A stretch of DNA of 64,000 nucleotides from Cyclaneusma minus (GCA_037179335.1 JAKZHN010000040.1:278169-342168), one strand, 5' to 3'. Counted from the stretch's first letter, positions 1 through 11,324 are shown. Translations and numbers: made by a program. The notes: generated by a model from the letters alone, not told the origin.

Positions 1-90
1 TGACTTAAAGCATCCCAGTACCTCCCAGATATCCCCCAAGGCCTTGCCACAAATCACTTCCCTATCAATCATGCCCAAATCTCTCTCGCA

Positions 91-902
91 TCACCGCTTC
101 GCAAAATCAGCGGCCTGCAAATTCCTCGTCATATTCGGCAGCTTGACGCGCAGCCCATCCAGCTCCTTGGTCATCTTGACCTGGCAGCCCAGTCGCGAAG
201 TCTCTTGCAGGCCGAAAGCGAGGTCGAGCATGTCGTTTTCGTCGTCGTCGGGTTCTTCCATCTTGTCGTACATTTCGGGGTCTTCGACTATGATGTGGCA
301 GGTTGAGCAGGCGCAGGAGCCGCCGCATGCTCCTGGGGGAGGGATGGAGTGTTAGCCTGGAAATTTTCAACTTTCGGGGATTGGGGTGAGGCTAGGATAA
401 AGAGGTAGGAGGGAGGTTGGAAATTTGGAATATGTGGAGGGTGCGAGTGAGAGGGCGTGGGGTATATACCTTCCATCTCGACGTCGTGTGCTTGAGCTAT
501 GTCGAGGAGATTGTCGCCTTTGGCTACCGTGAAGGTGCGCTCCTTTCCATCTTTCTCAATAAACGTGACATGCACTCTGCGTGGTGTCAGTACGGAAATA
601 CGGAGAATTGGATGCCCGGCTTCAACCTACTCTTCGCCAGGCTTTGGAGGATCCAAGTGGCCGTGTGACGAGACAGGAGATGCCGAGAAGCTTCGTTTGG
701 GAACATTCAAGGCATTCCTTGCCGTCCTCCATCGATTGCTCTCAGCTCCAGCATTGCGCTGAAGTGAAGAAGCTGGCTGCGCGGCGGAGGATGGTAATCG
801 GGCAGGCTTTGAACTTGATCGAGTGAAGTTGCGGCGCAAACATGATTGCGATCCCTTGGCCACCTCTTTCAAACCCCGTCTTGTGGAGTTTGGAGCAAAC
901 AT
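91..902 (-). CDS. yah1: Mitochondrial [2Fe-2S] ferredoxin (adrenodoxin type)
   Basis: Adrenodoxin-type ferredoxin that passes electrons in the mitochondrial matrix for iron-sulfur cluster and heme A synthesis. My model joins 902-631, 576-470 and 332-91 and gives 206 residues. Both introns have GT-AG ends (donors GTAGGT and GTATAT) and restore one frame. Residues 1-75 are rich in R and S and lack acidic runs, as expected of a mitochondrial presequence. The ferredoxin fold follows, with ligand cysteines near 129, 135, 138 and 176 (C-x5-C-x2-C, then a fourth about 37 residues on). The motif CACSTCH and the later LGCQVKMTKELDG segment are typical of Yah1. It is divergent from the Ugo1-like gene across about 850 bases. 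The first Met is the only upstream one in frame before the presequence; a slightly later start is possible. Confidence 0.9.
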
Positions 903-1752
903 GGCGCCGAGTCCGTAGATTGAAGAAGGGATTGACTCGAGGTTGGTGTTGGAGGGAGTGTCGACGTCCTCGACCGCAAGCTCCCAGGCAGGATTTATAA
1001 GATTTGGCGGATTGCGAGGAGATTGTCGGGGATCATGAATTGTGATATTGAGGCGGTCAGAGGCGAAAAAGCAAGAAGCGAGCGAACTGTGGTGGACTCA
1101 CGGATGCAAGCGGTGCATATGTGAGGTCTTGACGATGGTGCAGGCGAGTGTCGACCATAAAATTATTTGACGTTATCTCGGGGAATGGATATGCCTGGAC
1201 ACCACCCAGCTCCTCCGCCGACACCACTTTCTTATAGTGGTTCCTCGAGAAGTTGAGACTATTTAGCTTTTTTCTGGCCATTTAGGATGTTTCTGATCAT
1301 CTGAGTTTCCAGACGACGGGCTGAGGTCTGTCAATTCGGTTCTCTTCTCGTCCTCTTGATTTGTCTCTCATAATCTGGATTATCCTATATCCCAAGTGCC
1401 AGCGTCGACAGAACATTGAAGTTGAAAAGAGGGTGTCTGTGGAGACATTTGGTGGTGTCCGAGACTTGCTTATCCCCGGCCGGTAACACACTAAGGCCGG
1501 ACTCTTTGAGCAATGACATGCCTCGCATTACTTTAGACTCACTCCTCGAAAAGCTTGCTTCATGCGTCCAGATCAAACATCGATAATCCACATACCCCCG
1601 CGAGACCTACCTCAAAGCGACTGCTGATGTACTTGCCCGAATACTGGTGTCCGGCGAAATTGAAGACCCCCAAGTCCTGCCGTTGAAAACTTCGCCACTC
1701 GATCGCTCCCTAAAACCCATACTGCTTCTTCAACAGGGGCTTCAAAGAAACC
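903..1752. promoter_or_regulatory. Divergent intergenic region, ferredoxin / Ugo1-like
   Basis: About 850 bases between two divergently transcribed genes for mitochondrial proteins. I see no coding sequence that I can support and no clear TATA box. It presumably holds both promoters and 5' leaders. This is inferred from position only. Confidence 0.4.
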
Positions 1753-3326
1753 ATGGCGACCTCGCGAGAAGGCCCCAACCCACTGCGACCATACTACATC
1801 CCTCCTTCCATCGGCATAGCTACAGAACCTCCGGCGCCGGGGAGCTCGATATCACACAATATCACCAGTAGCCATGGCGCCAATCCTTCATACGCCTCTT
1901 CCGCGAGGGACATGTTCTCTGATATCGACTACTCCGACTACCTCTCGAGCTCCTCGCCTTCAACCGTCCAGTCTGTCCGGGCCATGATTGATTCGGGCCT
2001 CTATAAATATACCAGCGTTCTGCTTGCGCATCCATTTGAAGTCGCAAAGACGGTTTTGCAAGTCAGGGGTCCTGTGGCTAGTGGAGCTACTGCCGCCCCT
2101 GCCCCGGAAGAGGATTATTTTGATGGAAGAACGACTTATCGAGATCCACGATATGGCGGTGTATGTTGATGTTGCTGAGAAGGTCGGGTTTTAATCTAGA
2201 TGCTAATCGTGGAGTAGGATCTCTCTGACGAATCGGATCCTGAAGAAGAAGCTTACTTTACATCCTCTGCTCACGCCGCGCAATCATACTCGTCCTCTAG
2301 ATCTAAAAGGCGCCAGCCTACAGACCGCGATGGATATGTTATCCCCTCGCCGACTGGATCAACGCCCGCACCGCATCAGCTCACTTTAAAGCAACGAGAC
2401 TCGCTTCTCGAAGTCATATCTCAAGTTTGGGCGAAAGAAGGTGCTTGGGGTGTGTGGAAGGGGACGAATGCTACGTTCGTATATGGCGTTCTGCTAAAGA
2501 CTATTGAGAACTGGTCTCGCGGCTTGTTTTCGGCCATGTTCAATATTCCGGATCCTGGGGCTATTGAGGGACTAGGTACTTCGGCGGTTGATGTGATTGA
2601 ATCGCAATACCCATGGGCTTCATTGGGGGTTGCCGTTGCAGCAGCGGTATCTGCTGGTATCATTCTGGCTCCTCTGGACCTTGTCCGAACAAAGTATGTC
2701 ACTCAGTTCATGCAAGATTGGAAAAGTGCTAATTTTGTCTCAGACTCATAATCACACCGACATCCACCCCCAAACGATCCGTTGCACAAAGCCTGCGCGC
2801 TTTGTCCTCTTACCTCTGCCCCACCAATCTTATCCTCCCCACCACCCTCCACAGCAGCATCTCCCCAATCTTTGCCCACGCAACTCCTTTACTGTTACGC
2901 TCCCACTTCGGCATCGATCCCGTCCACACCCCCACAACCTTCTCCATGGCCACCTTTCTCTCCTCAACCGTTGAGCTCTTCACCAAACTACCTTTCGAGA
3001 CTGTTCTCCGCCGCGGCCAAGTCTCGGTTCTGTCATCTCAGGTCCAGGCTCAGGGTGGAGTCAAGCAGCTAGATACCATCGTCAATGTCGGACCCTACAG
3101 AGGCGTCCTGGGCACCATGTGGTCCATTGTCCGCGAAGAAGGCGAGACTCCCGAGCTGATCGTCATGGGAGCTGCTCCACGCACTATCGGCAAGAAATCT
3201 ACCATAAAGAAGGGCCAGGGCATCGACGGGTTATGGAGAGGATGGAGAGTTGGCATGTGGGGACTAGTCGGTATTTGGACTGCCGCTGCAATGGGCAGTT
3301 CTGCGGCCGGAGAAGGCGAGTTCTGA
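1753..3326 (+). CDS. ugo1: Ugo1-like mitochondrial outer-membrane fusion/carrier protein
   Basis: Ugo1 family proteins are degenerate mitochondrial carriers of the outer membrane that link the fusion GTPases Fzo1 and Mgm1. The model joins 1753-2160, 2218-2693 and 2744-3326, giving 488 residues. Intron 1 has GTATGT, branch GCTAATC and a TAG end; intron 2 has GTATGTC, branch GCTAAT and CAG. The N-terminus REGPNPLRPYYIPP is the pattern I associate with filamentous fungal Ugo1. Carrier-like stretches are visible: HPFEVAKTVLQV near residue 98, PLDLVRTK near 294 and PFETVLRRG near 395. The first carries an E where a carrier would have D (PX[DE]XX[KR]). An acidic, serine-rich insert lies between the first two. 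Family assignment is by eye; a generic carrier-fold protein is the alternative. Confidence 0.78.
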
Positions 3327-4815
3327 GCGTCTGTTCCATTGCCATTGTAATCGTTCTGGGAAGCTCTTGCGTGCGGACTTATGAAATTGAATGCTTGATT
3401 GTTGTTGCTTTTTGGCGAGCGCAGGAGTTGCGGGACTGGTATATGTTTGTTTACTTACTCAACTCTGTCATATGGTGAAGGTGGATTATACCTTTTTTGT
3501 ACAAACGAGGGACTTTGCTTTTGGGACTGGCATTGTCGACGATGAGAGTCAAAACAGGTCTTGGGTTCGAAAGGGGAGGGAGCACGCCAATGTCATGCGA
3601 ACGGACTTGCAGACAAGACTTTTTGACACGGGGTAGCTGCCCTCTGAGTACTAAATAGCCAGTGCTCTACCCTGTCTTGCCTGCAATTTGCTCCCATTTT
3701 CCTTGATCTCTCCGTCCAAAGCATCTTCTTCACTGTTGTAAAAAAAAACAGCTCCCAGGCTAGTAATATGCCCCTATCTCGGCATGTGACCGCAATACGG
3801 GTCCCGACAATTCAGTGAATGATACTTTCTATCTATCTCGTGCAACGGTATTCGTTTAGTCTAGCATTTTCCAAATTCCCTTTCGCTCTGACATGGTTGA
3901 CATCGTCACTTGATATCTTTTTTTTCTCTGGGGAGGAAAGGCTAAAGCTATTACGTGTCATAGGCTTACAGCTAGTACTTCCTGCGTCACGCATGATGGA
4001 CGCTTGCTGGATGAAGTGGATGAAGTGGATGATTTCGTGACTTGGAATGCGCAGGCGAGCAGCTGTGGAATGGGATTGGGCGCTGAGGGCTTGCTGAGTA
4101 CGATCAGATAGATCTTTTTGGTGCTGAGAAGTGGCTGGACTAAGCTGGTGAGCAGGCGAGCTACCTGGTAGATTCGTGGCACGCGGCTTGAGTGAGGGTT
4201 TTCGGAGGTATTTTTGATGGTTTGGATTTCGAGTAATTACTTGGACTTTCCCTGGTGATTTGGATTTCTTCTAATTAGGCACTTGGATTTTACGTAGTGC
4301 TTTGGATTTCTTTTAATTACTTGGATTTTCCGCAGTGACCGCAGTGATATGAATTTCTCCCAGGCACTTGGATTTCTCCCAAACATTCCGAGTTTTCTCC
4401 AGAAGTGTGCGAGAGATTTCCTCGTTCGCAAGGCAGAGTGAGGTAGTTGAATTTGATGGTTTGTTATTTGTCTTATTCCCCTCATGGAATCACGTGTGGC
4501 AAGAGGCAGCTCCTTCCATTTCCGAGTCGGCAGTCAACCTTCACCTCAGCTCTCGGCCCGCACTTCTCGCACAAGAACTTCAATTACCACTACATGTATT
4601 CTTCATCATCATATTCTTCATCACCGTTCTTCATCTCCATTCTTTCTCCACCATTCTTCTTCGCCATTCTTCTTCACCATTCTTCTTCACCACTTCCTCC
4701 GTCACCAAATCCACTCTCTCTCCTCGTCCTTCTTGACCCGCAATCCCACCACACATAACTTTCCCTCTCTCTCGCCTCGAGACCTTGTCAACGGACACCT
4801 GCAGCTCATCTGATC
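3327..4815. other. Intergenic region without a supported gene
   Basis: About 1.5 kb with no frame I can defend. It contains an A9 run near 3724, a degenerate repeat block at about 4207-4390 and a pyrimidine-rich CTTCATCA-like stretch at about 4595-4700, just upstream of the next start. That stretch is likely the promoter/leader of the coiled-coil gene. Confidence 0.5.
4207..4390. repeat. Degenerate ~40-bp direct repeats (ACTTGGATTTTC)
   Basis: Four imperfect units begin ACTTGGAYTTT near 4240, 4280, 4318 and 4365. Most continue with a GTG..TTGGATTTCTT-like half. Unit lengths are about 38-47 bases. Confidence 0.55.
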
Positions 4816-5775
4816 ATGCCACTCGATCACTCCGATCCCCAGAAGCCCGACCACGGTGCCTTGCCATTAAGGATTCCCCAGCACCAGGCAGTCAATTCTG
4901 CAGCTGCCGCCTCCACGCCCGATGGCTCCGCTCCTTCGGCTGTTGCTCCCACTGAGGAGGAAGAGCGTGCGGAGTATGAGCGATTGAGAGCCAAGTTTGG
5001 TCCTGGCGATGCATATAACCTTTTCAAAGTATCCCAGGAATCGTTCTTGGCCCAGGTTCATGCGAGTCTTCAGGATCGACTCAAGGTGTTCGGCGACGAT
5101 GTAAGTCAGATCTCCTTCCTTTGACTCGTTTTCGTTGCTTGAAACCTGCTGATATGATCCTAGGAAATGACACTTGTTGTTCAAGCCACGGTGAAATCCA
5201 AGCTGAAGCATGAACTGGACAGCTTACTGCATTCCATGGATCAAAACGTAATGTTAAGCTGGGAGACGGCGATTAATTCTGCGAAGGAAGAGATTACGGA
5301 GGAGAGAACGCGCCTCGAGAAGTGGAGGGTGGACATGATGAAAGAGATGGGGCATACCCAGAGGAGTCTTACCACCTCGGTCAATGCAGCGAAGGAAAAA
5401 TTGGCAGATATGCTAGGTCAGGAGAAGAATCGCCAGCTTCAGTTGCTGCTGAACATTCGCGACCTGTTCTTGTCCGCCTTGGAGCGCGACATAGAGTTTT
5501 TCGGTCGAATCCCGGGCATGTCTCGAGATGTCATACGCAACCTCAGCTTTGTGTCGGCAACTATATTCGACGCTATGTCGTCGGCGCTTGAAACAAATTC
5601 GGAACCCCTATTCACGATGTTCCCCCTGGTTTTGGGGGAAAGACTCTCCGAAAATGTTACTCCACAGCACAGGGTTATTGCCCTTGCAGCCCAACCTCTT
5701 CCCACAGTTGCCGAAATTACTGCTGCAACTAGACGCGAGACCAACAGGCATGCCCCGGTTGCCGAAGAGGATTGA
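4816..5775 (+). CDS. Coiled-coil protein of unknown function
   Basis: I do not recognise this protein. Two exons, 4816-5100 and 5164-5775, give 298 residues; the intron has a GTAAGT donor, branch GCTGAT and a TAG acceptor, phase 0. The first 50 residues are A/P/S rich. A charged EEEERAEYERLRAKFG segment follows. From residue about 95 to 200 the sequence is helical and charged, with heptad-like spacing (KSKLKHELDSLL, EEITEERTRLEKW, NAAKEKLADML), which suggests a coiled coil. There is no signal peptide or membrane segment. The C-terminal third has hydrophobic stretches (SFVSATIFDAMSSALE) without a motif I know. Confidence 0.75.
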
Positions 5776-6692
5776 GGTGACGATATGGCGACGGTGGCAA
5801 GGAAAGTGAAGCTACAAATGGACACGACCGGCTTGGGAGATGGTGTGAGACGGTGCAAAGGTTTTGACAGGGCGTTACATCAGATATGGCTGGCTTGGCA
5901 GCATTTTGGGCAGTTGGGATAGGTTGCTACAATGATGGAGCAAGCTGTGATTCTATGCAGGGCATCGAATGAGGCACTTGCGATAGTAGAGGCGGGGACA
6001 CTGCTGGGAGGAGATTGCTGACACACAATTACACTCCTACTGGCACTCCTTTCGGCTGCGAATGAGAAATAGGTAGTGTTGACTGGCCTTTTGGGGCCTT
6101 GCGGACCTTTACCATTGATGCTCGTTCTGAATGTTCTCTACAGTGGGACGAAAAAAGTCTGCACCCACTTTCTGAAAATAATGTGTAGCACTCAGTAGCA
6201 GTGATCGGAATGGACCTCTGTTTCGGGTATTTGAGATATCTCATCATATTCACAATCCCTGGGAAGATTTCCAATTACTGGGGATAATCCTAGTCCTCGG
6301 GGGTACTCCCAATTCTTGGGGCATTGCTAATCACTTGGAATACTCCCAGTCATTGGGGAGTGGTCAGAAGTTGTCCGTCTGACTTTGAGATGCTGTGGTT
6401 GGTCGATGTGCATTCAGCATACCTACCCCTTTATTAGTGCCAAGCCAAGTGTCTTGTTGCAGGACTAAGCTTCTTTCAGCTCTCCGTACCCTTTCTATGT
6501 CAGAGAGTAGGTACTTAAAGAGCTTTGACAGGGCAGGTTTTTTATGATACATATAAGCTCCATCCTAGCTAGCTTTTCCAGCATCAGTAGCTTCGACCCT
6601 ACTCAACATACACACTCTACCCGTCCGTCGCCCGTGCTGGTTTCTTCTTGCACCAACTCACGTCTGGATCAACGATAAGCAGATCAGTCAAG
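5776..6692. other. Intergenic region without a supported gene
   Basis: About 0.9 kb between two plus-strand genes. The only structure I see is a short imperfect repeat block at about 6265-6362. The rest shows nothing I can name. Confidence 0.5.
6265..6362. repeat. Degenerate ~20-bp repeats (CTTGGGGNATT / ACTCCCAAT)
   Basis: About five imperfect units of 19-22 bases follow each other, alternating TTGGGG-like and ACTCCCA-like halves. The pattern resembles part of the repeat block at 4.2-4.4 kb (compare ACTTGGATTTCTCCCAA with ACTTGGAATACTCCCAG). Confidence 0.5.
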
Positions 6693-7367
6693 ATGAATGG
6701 ATCCAATAAGAACGCCGAAGAAGACCTCATCATGCGCGAAGGAGTGGTTGGGGTAAATGACGCTGTACGTTTTAACCTTGGATTGTATTTTCTTTGGTTT
6801 TCCAGGCTGATATACTCCTTATAGATAACACGCATCTTTGAGTGCGACCGATCCCTCGAGCGGGGACAGAAGCTAGTTGTGGAGAATCAGAAAACTTTGA
6901 TGAGGGCGAGGAGGGACAAACGAGAGGCAGATTGGTTCGCGTTGCAGCATGTGTTGAAATGGCTCCAGAATCCACACGAGTCCAACGTGCGCCGTGCGAG
7001 GAAGACTGTTGAGAAGCTCGTTGCTGCATTTGAACGGTGGGAGGATCTAGAGGACACTATGAACACTATGGAAGAGGAAGAGGAGAAGATCTCGACTGAC
7101 GACGGATCCGGAGATGATGAGTTGGGGATGGGCGATTCTGATGATGACGGTGTAAGTGGCAGCGGTTTCTTCAAGAACGACAAGAAGCGCGGGAAGTCAG
7201 TTGGTGGGATGACTGCCAATACTCCAAGCACGGGAGGGCAGACGGAAACGGATGTTGTTAAGCCCAGGCCTGTGTGGAAGCAAAGAGGGACGAGTGGAGG
7301 GAAAAGACCGGCGGCTCAATCCGCAGTCATGGGGTCGACGCGTGCAAGCAAGCGCTGTAAGCCCTGA
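6693..7367 (+). CDS. Small acidic, probably nuclear protein of unknown function
   Basis: Unrecognised. Two exons (6693-6764, 6825-7367) give 204 residues. The intron runs from GTACGT to TATAG and keeps phase 0; an internal GTAAAT upstream is a weaker donor. Residues about 40-100 are basic and helical (RARRDKREADWFALQHVLKWLQ, then RRARKTVEKLVAAFERWEDLED). They are followed by an acidic EEEEEK and GDDELGMGDSDDD stretch, then a basic tail ending RASKRCKP that could be a nuclear signal. The layout fits a small chromatin- or ribosome-assembly factor, but that is a guess. No homolog comes to mind. Confidence 0.65.
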
Positions 7368-8855
7368 TCAACGCGATGAGAAAATAGAGATGAGCAGCAA
7401 GTAGTCTGGGGCTCACCAAGCTGGGCGGGCAGAGTCACGGAAGCGCTCACATGGGGTGACCCGGTGTTGTGCTGTGATAGGATTGTTCGAAAAAGCTGGC
7501 AACAGAGTCGAAACTCGAGAGGGGAAATCGAGTAAGTGTACCTACTAGTGAGAAGAGAGTATGGGCGGAAAGATATGAGCAAAGTGTAGAGCAAAATTTG
7601 GAGAAAGGAGTAGTAGCAAAAGGGGATGAGCAGAATGGAACGAACAAATAAAAAAAAAGGCAAAAAAAATTGAACCTCGGATGATAGTTCCTTTCATAAC
7701 TCATATTGGTTAACCCCCAGAGGGTACATGAAACTGTTCGGAAGGAATTGAACCCTCAGCCGAGTTCATCAATCTGATGGGATCGGGCTTTCAGTGGATG
7801 ATTGATGAATTAAGGCCATATACCACGGTAGCTCACAGTATATCTGGCAAGGGCGCTACCCTCCGGTTGAGATTATGCCCGAAGGCAAGTCACCGCAGAA
7901 AGTCCAGTCGCCTCGAGGCTGAGTCGAACCCAGGACCTCTACGTGCCGCACTGCCAATCTAAAGTGTCTCTTTCTGGCACCGTAATGCTTAACCAATTGA
8001 GCCATGTTAACTTGTTTTCTGTTATTCTCTCTTGTCCCATTGGTTTGATATGCGTCTCGTTCTCTCTGCCCCTGAATTTCTTCAGCCCTGATTCCTCCTG
8101 ACCCCTATTTTCCCCATCCTTCTCTCGATCTCCTGATCTCCTGATCTGGTGACTTTCTCGATTTCTTGATTTCCTTGTGACTCGGTACACACACCACCCG
8201 TCCGCCTCCGTATCTTCCTGCTCTTTCTCACTGCCATCAAGTCTTGCGTTCATCACCTTGACATCTCCGCATTCCTGCCCGGAGCTTCTTCACCTCACAC
8301 CACCAGCCGCATTAGCGGCATTACCGCCTCTGAGATCTGCGCCTCCAAGTTCCCCGTCGCCTGCGTCTTTTCTCCATCACACTCAAGCCTCCACTCCACC
8401 TTCGGATGCTTCTTCACTTCGCGCCACCAGCTGCTCTCAGACCCACAGGTATAAATCCTCAGACCCCGCCTCTTCTTGCCCTCTTCTCACCACCACCTCT
8501 CCGCCTCTACGCTCCCTCTGGAGCCTTCTTCACCCCGCGCCATCAGCCGACTTCCCACCTCCCAAGCCTACGCCTGTAAGTCCCAAGTCACCCGCGTCTT
8601 GCGCCCATCACACTTACATCTCCATGTTCCATCTCTTCACCTTGCGCTATCCGCACCTTCAGATCCCAAGTCCTCGGCCTCTTCTCCCTATCATCTCCCC
8701 ATCTCCACACTTGCTCCCTGTCTAGCCACACTTTGAAGTTGGGTGCACCTCTTCTGACATTTGCATTCAACCTCACCAGGACATCCACTTTACAACTCCC
8801 CGCCGACAGTCCCCACCACCTTCACCTCAAGCTCAACCTGCGAACCCGACACAAT
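7368..8855. other. Intergenic region holding a SINE-like element and a CT-rich leader
   Basis: About 1.5 kb. The part 7705-8012 is a tRNA-related element listed separately. From about 8040 to 8855 the plus strand is pyrimidine-rich (repeated TTCACC, CTCC, CATCTCC), which in fungi often marks a promoter/5' leader; it precedes the gene at 8856. Long frames in it have no recognisable content. Confidence 0.45.
7705..8012 (-). mobile_element. tRNA-related SINE-like element
   Basis: On the minus strand the segment starts with a tRNA-like head: an A box TGGCTCAATTGG (plus 7993-8004) and a B box GGTTCGACTC (plus 7921-7930). A possible anticodon stem TGCCA/TGGCA lies between them, but the loop is too long and there is no matching acceptor stem. 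A non-tRNA body follows, with a second B-box-like GGTTCAATTCC (plus 7744-7754). GTTAAC occurs at both ends (about 7711 and 8004). T-runs lie just beyond the 3' side (about 7650-7670). A degenerate tRNA pseudogene is the alternative. Confidence 0.5.
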
Positions 8856-9577
8856 ATGGCTCCTCCAGCTTTCGACATGCGCCACACTGGATGGCTCATG
8901 CCTCAGGACGCCATGGATTATTACTGGCACGAGCCCATTGAGTTCAAGGTGCCCTTCTACCGCAAGGGTTTCTTCTGGGTCTGGGAGAACATCACCTACA
9001 AGAATTTCGCCTCCCGCGTCGACTCATTCGAAGCCAACAAAGGAATGGTGATATGCCGCTACGGCATGGACGCGGCGTGGATTCAGACGATGATTCCCTT
9101 GTGGCGTGACTGGGAAGGCGAGGAACTTCGCCAGCAAGGTCTTACCGGCGATGCCTTCTATCTGAAAGCCGAGCAAATGCTTTTCGAAGTCATTCGCCGT
9201 GTATGTTCCTCCTGAGATGTCTCAAGCGTTCACTATAGGTGTGAAGTTACCGACTTTGATAGCGCATCGGAACTGAGCCAAAGCAATATTGGTTGAGCAA
9301 GCAGAAGAAGAACCCTGGCAAGCTCAACGACCATGACATCGGCGTATGTGCTATGTGCTTTTTATCCCTGTTCTTACATTCAACACTGCCCAGGACACTG
9401 CCCTGTGTTTCCCTCTGCTAACTATTGCTACAGGTTAGTAACGACGCCGCTGACCCAGACTATGGTCGTTTCGATCCCCACGACGCCGACTGGCTTACCT
9501 GCCCGGTGGTGATTACTGGGAGAAGAAGTGGGGCTCCAAAGCCGAGGGTAATACTGAAGCGGCCGGAAATGAGATGA
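8856..9577 (+). CDS. Unknown fungal protein with probable C-terminal frameshift
   Basis: Three exons: 8856-9200, 9263-9343 and 9434-9577 (donors GTATGT twice), 189 residues as read. I do not recognise the family. The N-terminal 115 residues are rich in aromatics (YYWHEPIEF, FFWVWENITY, WIQTMIPLWRDW), suggesting a compact globular fold without signal peptide. Near 9503 the frame seems to shift by one base. The current frame gives a low-quality tail, while the neighbouring frame reads GGDYWEKKWGSKAEG and on to a short acidic end at 9633. That end is duplicated in tandem (9634-9693). An unseen intron is the alternative to a frameshift. The start was chosen because MAPPAFDM opens the conserved-looking part. 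Confidence 0.55.
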
Positions 9578-9693
9578 GCATGGACGAGGCTGCTGAAAGG
9601 TTAGGTGACTTGGCCATTGAGGAGGACGTGTAAATGAGCATGGACGAGGCCGCTGAAAGGTTAGGTGACTTGGCCATTGAGAAGGACGTGTAA
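9574..9693 (+). repeat. 60-bp tandem duplication including a stop codon
   Basis: Two 60-base copies (9574-9633, 9634-9693) differ at only two positions. Each reads ATGAGCATGGACGAGGC... to a TAA stop in one frame, i.e. the likely original C-terminus of the upstream gene has been duplicated behind its own stop. Confidence 0.9.
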
Positions 9694-9836
9694 ATGAGCG
9701 GATGAACAGCAAGAAGGGCTCATTACATCAGGGCACGCTAGTTACCATGGAAAGCAGATTTTGAGCGCAAAATCAGCTACTTTCAAAACGTCCAGAATCA
9801 ACTCCAACTTGAGATTGAAAAATACCTCTCCAAATA

Positions 9837-11324
9837 TCAAGTTGCCCCGAGCTGCGTCTGTTCCTGCTCCTGTTCTCTCTTCTGCTGCGCACTCAGCTCA
9901 TCCTGCTCGGCCTTCCACTTCTCAAACGTAAACCCCAGCTCCTCCAAACTCTTCGCAGTCCTCCCAGTCGCATCGAAAACCTTCCTTGGGTCAAAGCCCA
10001 GCAGTCTCAGAAACCTATGGTAATCGCCGTAGTATGGCGGTTTCTTGCCCTCCCGGCTCGTCGAGGTCATGGCCCAATCGTGCAACCCGTTGATGTATTC
10101 AAATTCGGCTGGCATGCCTAGGACGTGGAATTTCTTTTCCTCGCCCTTTTCTTGCGCTCGAGCGAGCTCCCATGCTTCCATCTCGGCTTTTGGGGGGAGA
10201 CTGATGCGGTTGGCCCACAAGCGGGCAAAGACGGCTGCTTGTGCTTCGCCAAGGGGCATTGGTACGACTTTTTGAGGACAGAAGGGTACGACGAGTGTGG
10301 GGTGGGTGATATGGAATAAGTGCTGATACAAGTGCCTTGCTCGTCGTCCGTTGCTAACTATCGGTGGCTGAACATCATCGTCAAAGAATGGGAAAGAATA
10401 CAGGTATCCCGTGCAGAAGATCACGTGATCGACGTCCTTTTCTACTGAACCATCTTGAAACTTGACAGCTCGGTCCTCGAGGATGAATTCTTTGATCGGC
10501 GGGACCTCTCTCTTCCTCTCGAGGTGGTCTTGAAGGTCAGAAGACTCGTAGACAGCATTGATCAGGGGCAGCTTCGAGACGGTGCTGATCTGGGTGCCTA
10601 TATCCACCCCTGAAGCGGCGTTCCCCACGACAATGACTTTTTTGTCCTTGTACCCCTCTGGCGAGTCATAGTACTTGGAGTGCATGATGGCACCTCGGTA
10701 TTCCTTGGACCAAGATTCTATCCCAAAAATTGCGGGGATATAGGGGACGGAATAGTGACCACTCGAAGCTACCACTGCATCATATTCCTTCACAATCTGC
10801 TCCCCGGTCTTCAAGTTGAGAGCAGTGAGAGTCCAGAGATCTTTGCCACCTGGACAGCTAAGCCGGACGGACTGAACCTGAGTTCCGAAAGATATCATGT
10901 GCCGGATGGGGCGAGCATATTCGACGAGGTAGGCCTGCACCTGTGACCTTAAGGGGTAAAGGAAATCGTCCGGCTTGTAGGCCAGATCTGTGAAACGCAT
11001 GAGCTCTTTCGGGATATTGGTATGCAAGTCTCTGTACATTGGCGATACGAAGACAGGATCGCTGGAGCCCTTGAGGTACTCGGGTCGTTGTGGAGGAACA
11101 TGGGGATCGGTCTGTGGAACTCCACGGTGGTCGCCGCTCCCTTTGGCATTAGGTGTGTAGTACCAGGTTCCGCCGACTTCCATCTGCTGCTCGTAGACAT
11201 CGATGGTATCAAAGGCGTTCTCAGCCAGCAAGTACTTGACAGCTGAGAGACCTGAAGCACCTGCGCCGATGACGGCTATTCTCTTGACGTGAAAAGGAGC
11301 TGGTGTCTCAGCTATTGAACCCAT
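9837..11324 (-). CDS. Flavin-containing monooxygenase-like protein
   Basis: FAD/NADPH-dependent monooxygenase of the FMO/N-oxide-forming family, probably oxidising soft nucleophiles such as thiols (yeast Fmo1-like). The frame is uninterrupted. From the chosen start the protein has 495 residues. A Rossmann FAD motif GAGASG lies near residue 20, followed by the VGGTW segment typical of FMOs. A second dinucleotide motif, VVGNAASG, lies near 235. The stretch SSGHYSVPYIP corresponds to the region of the FMO fingerprint. The same frame is open for another 89 codons upstream (Met at 11591, another at 11523); that extension is S/R/F rich and could be a mitochondrial presequence. I chose MGSIAETP because the conserved fold starts right after it. 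It is divergent from the large plus-strand gene at 11968. Confidence 0.85.
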   Translation of the reverse strand: MGSIAETPAPFHVKRIAVIGAGASGLSAVKYLLAENAFDTIDVYEQQMEVGGTWYYTPNAKGSGDHRGVPQTDPHVPPQRPEYLKGSSDPVFVSPMYRDLHTNIPKELMRFTDLAYKPDDFLYPLRSQVQAYLVEYARPIRHMISFGTQVQSVRLSCPGGKDLWTLTALNLKTGEQIVKEYDAVVASSGHYSVPYIPAIFGIESWSKEYRGAIMHSKYYDSPEGYKDKKVIVVGNAASGVDIGTQISTVSKLPLINAVYESSDLQDHLERKREVPPIKEFILEDRAVKFQDGSVEKDVDHVIFCTGYLYSFPFFDDDVQPPIVSNGRRARHLYQHLFHITHPTLVVPFCPQKVVPMPLGEAQAAVFARLWANRISLPPKAEMEAWELARAQEKGEEKKFHVLGMPAEFEYINGLHDWAMTSTSREGKKPPYYGDYHRFLRLLGFDPRKVFDATGRTAKSLEELGFTFEKWKAEQDELSAQQKREQEQEQTQLGAT

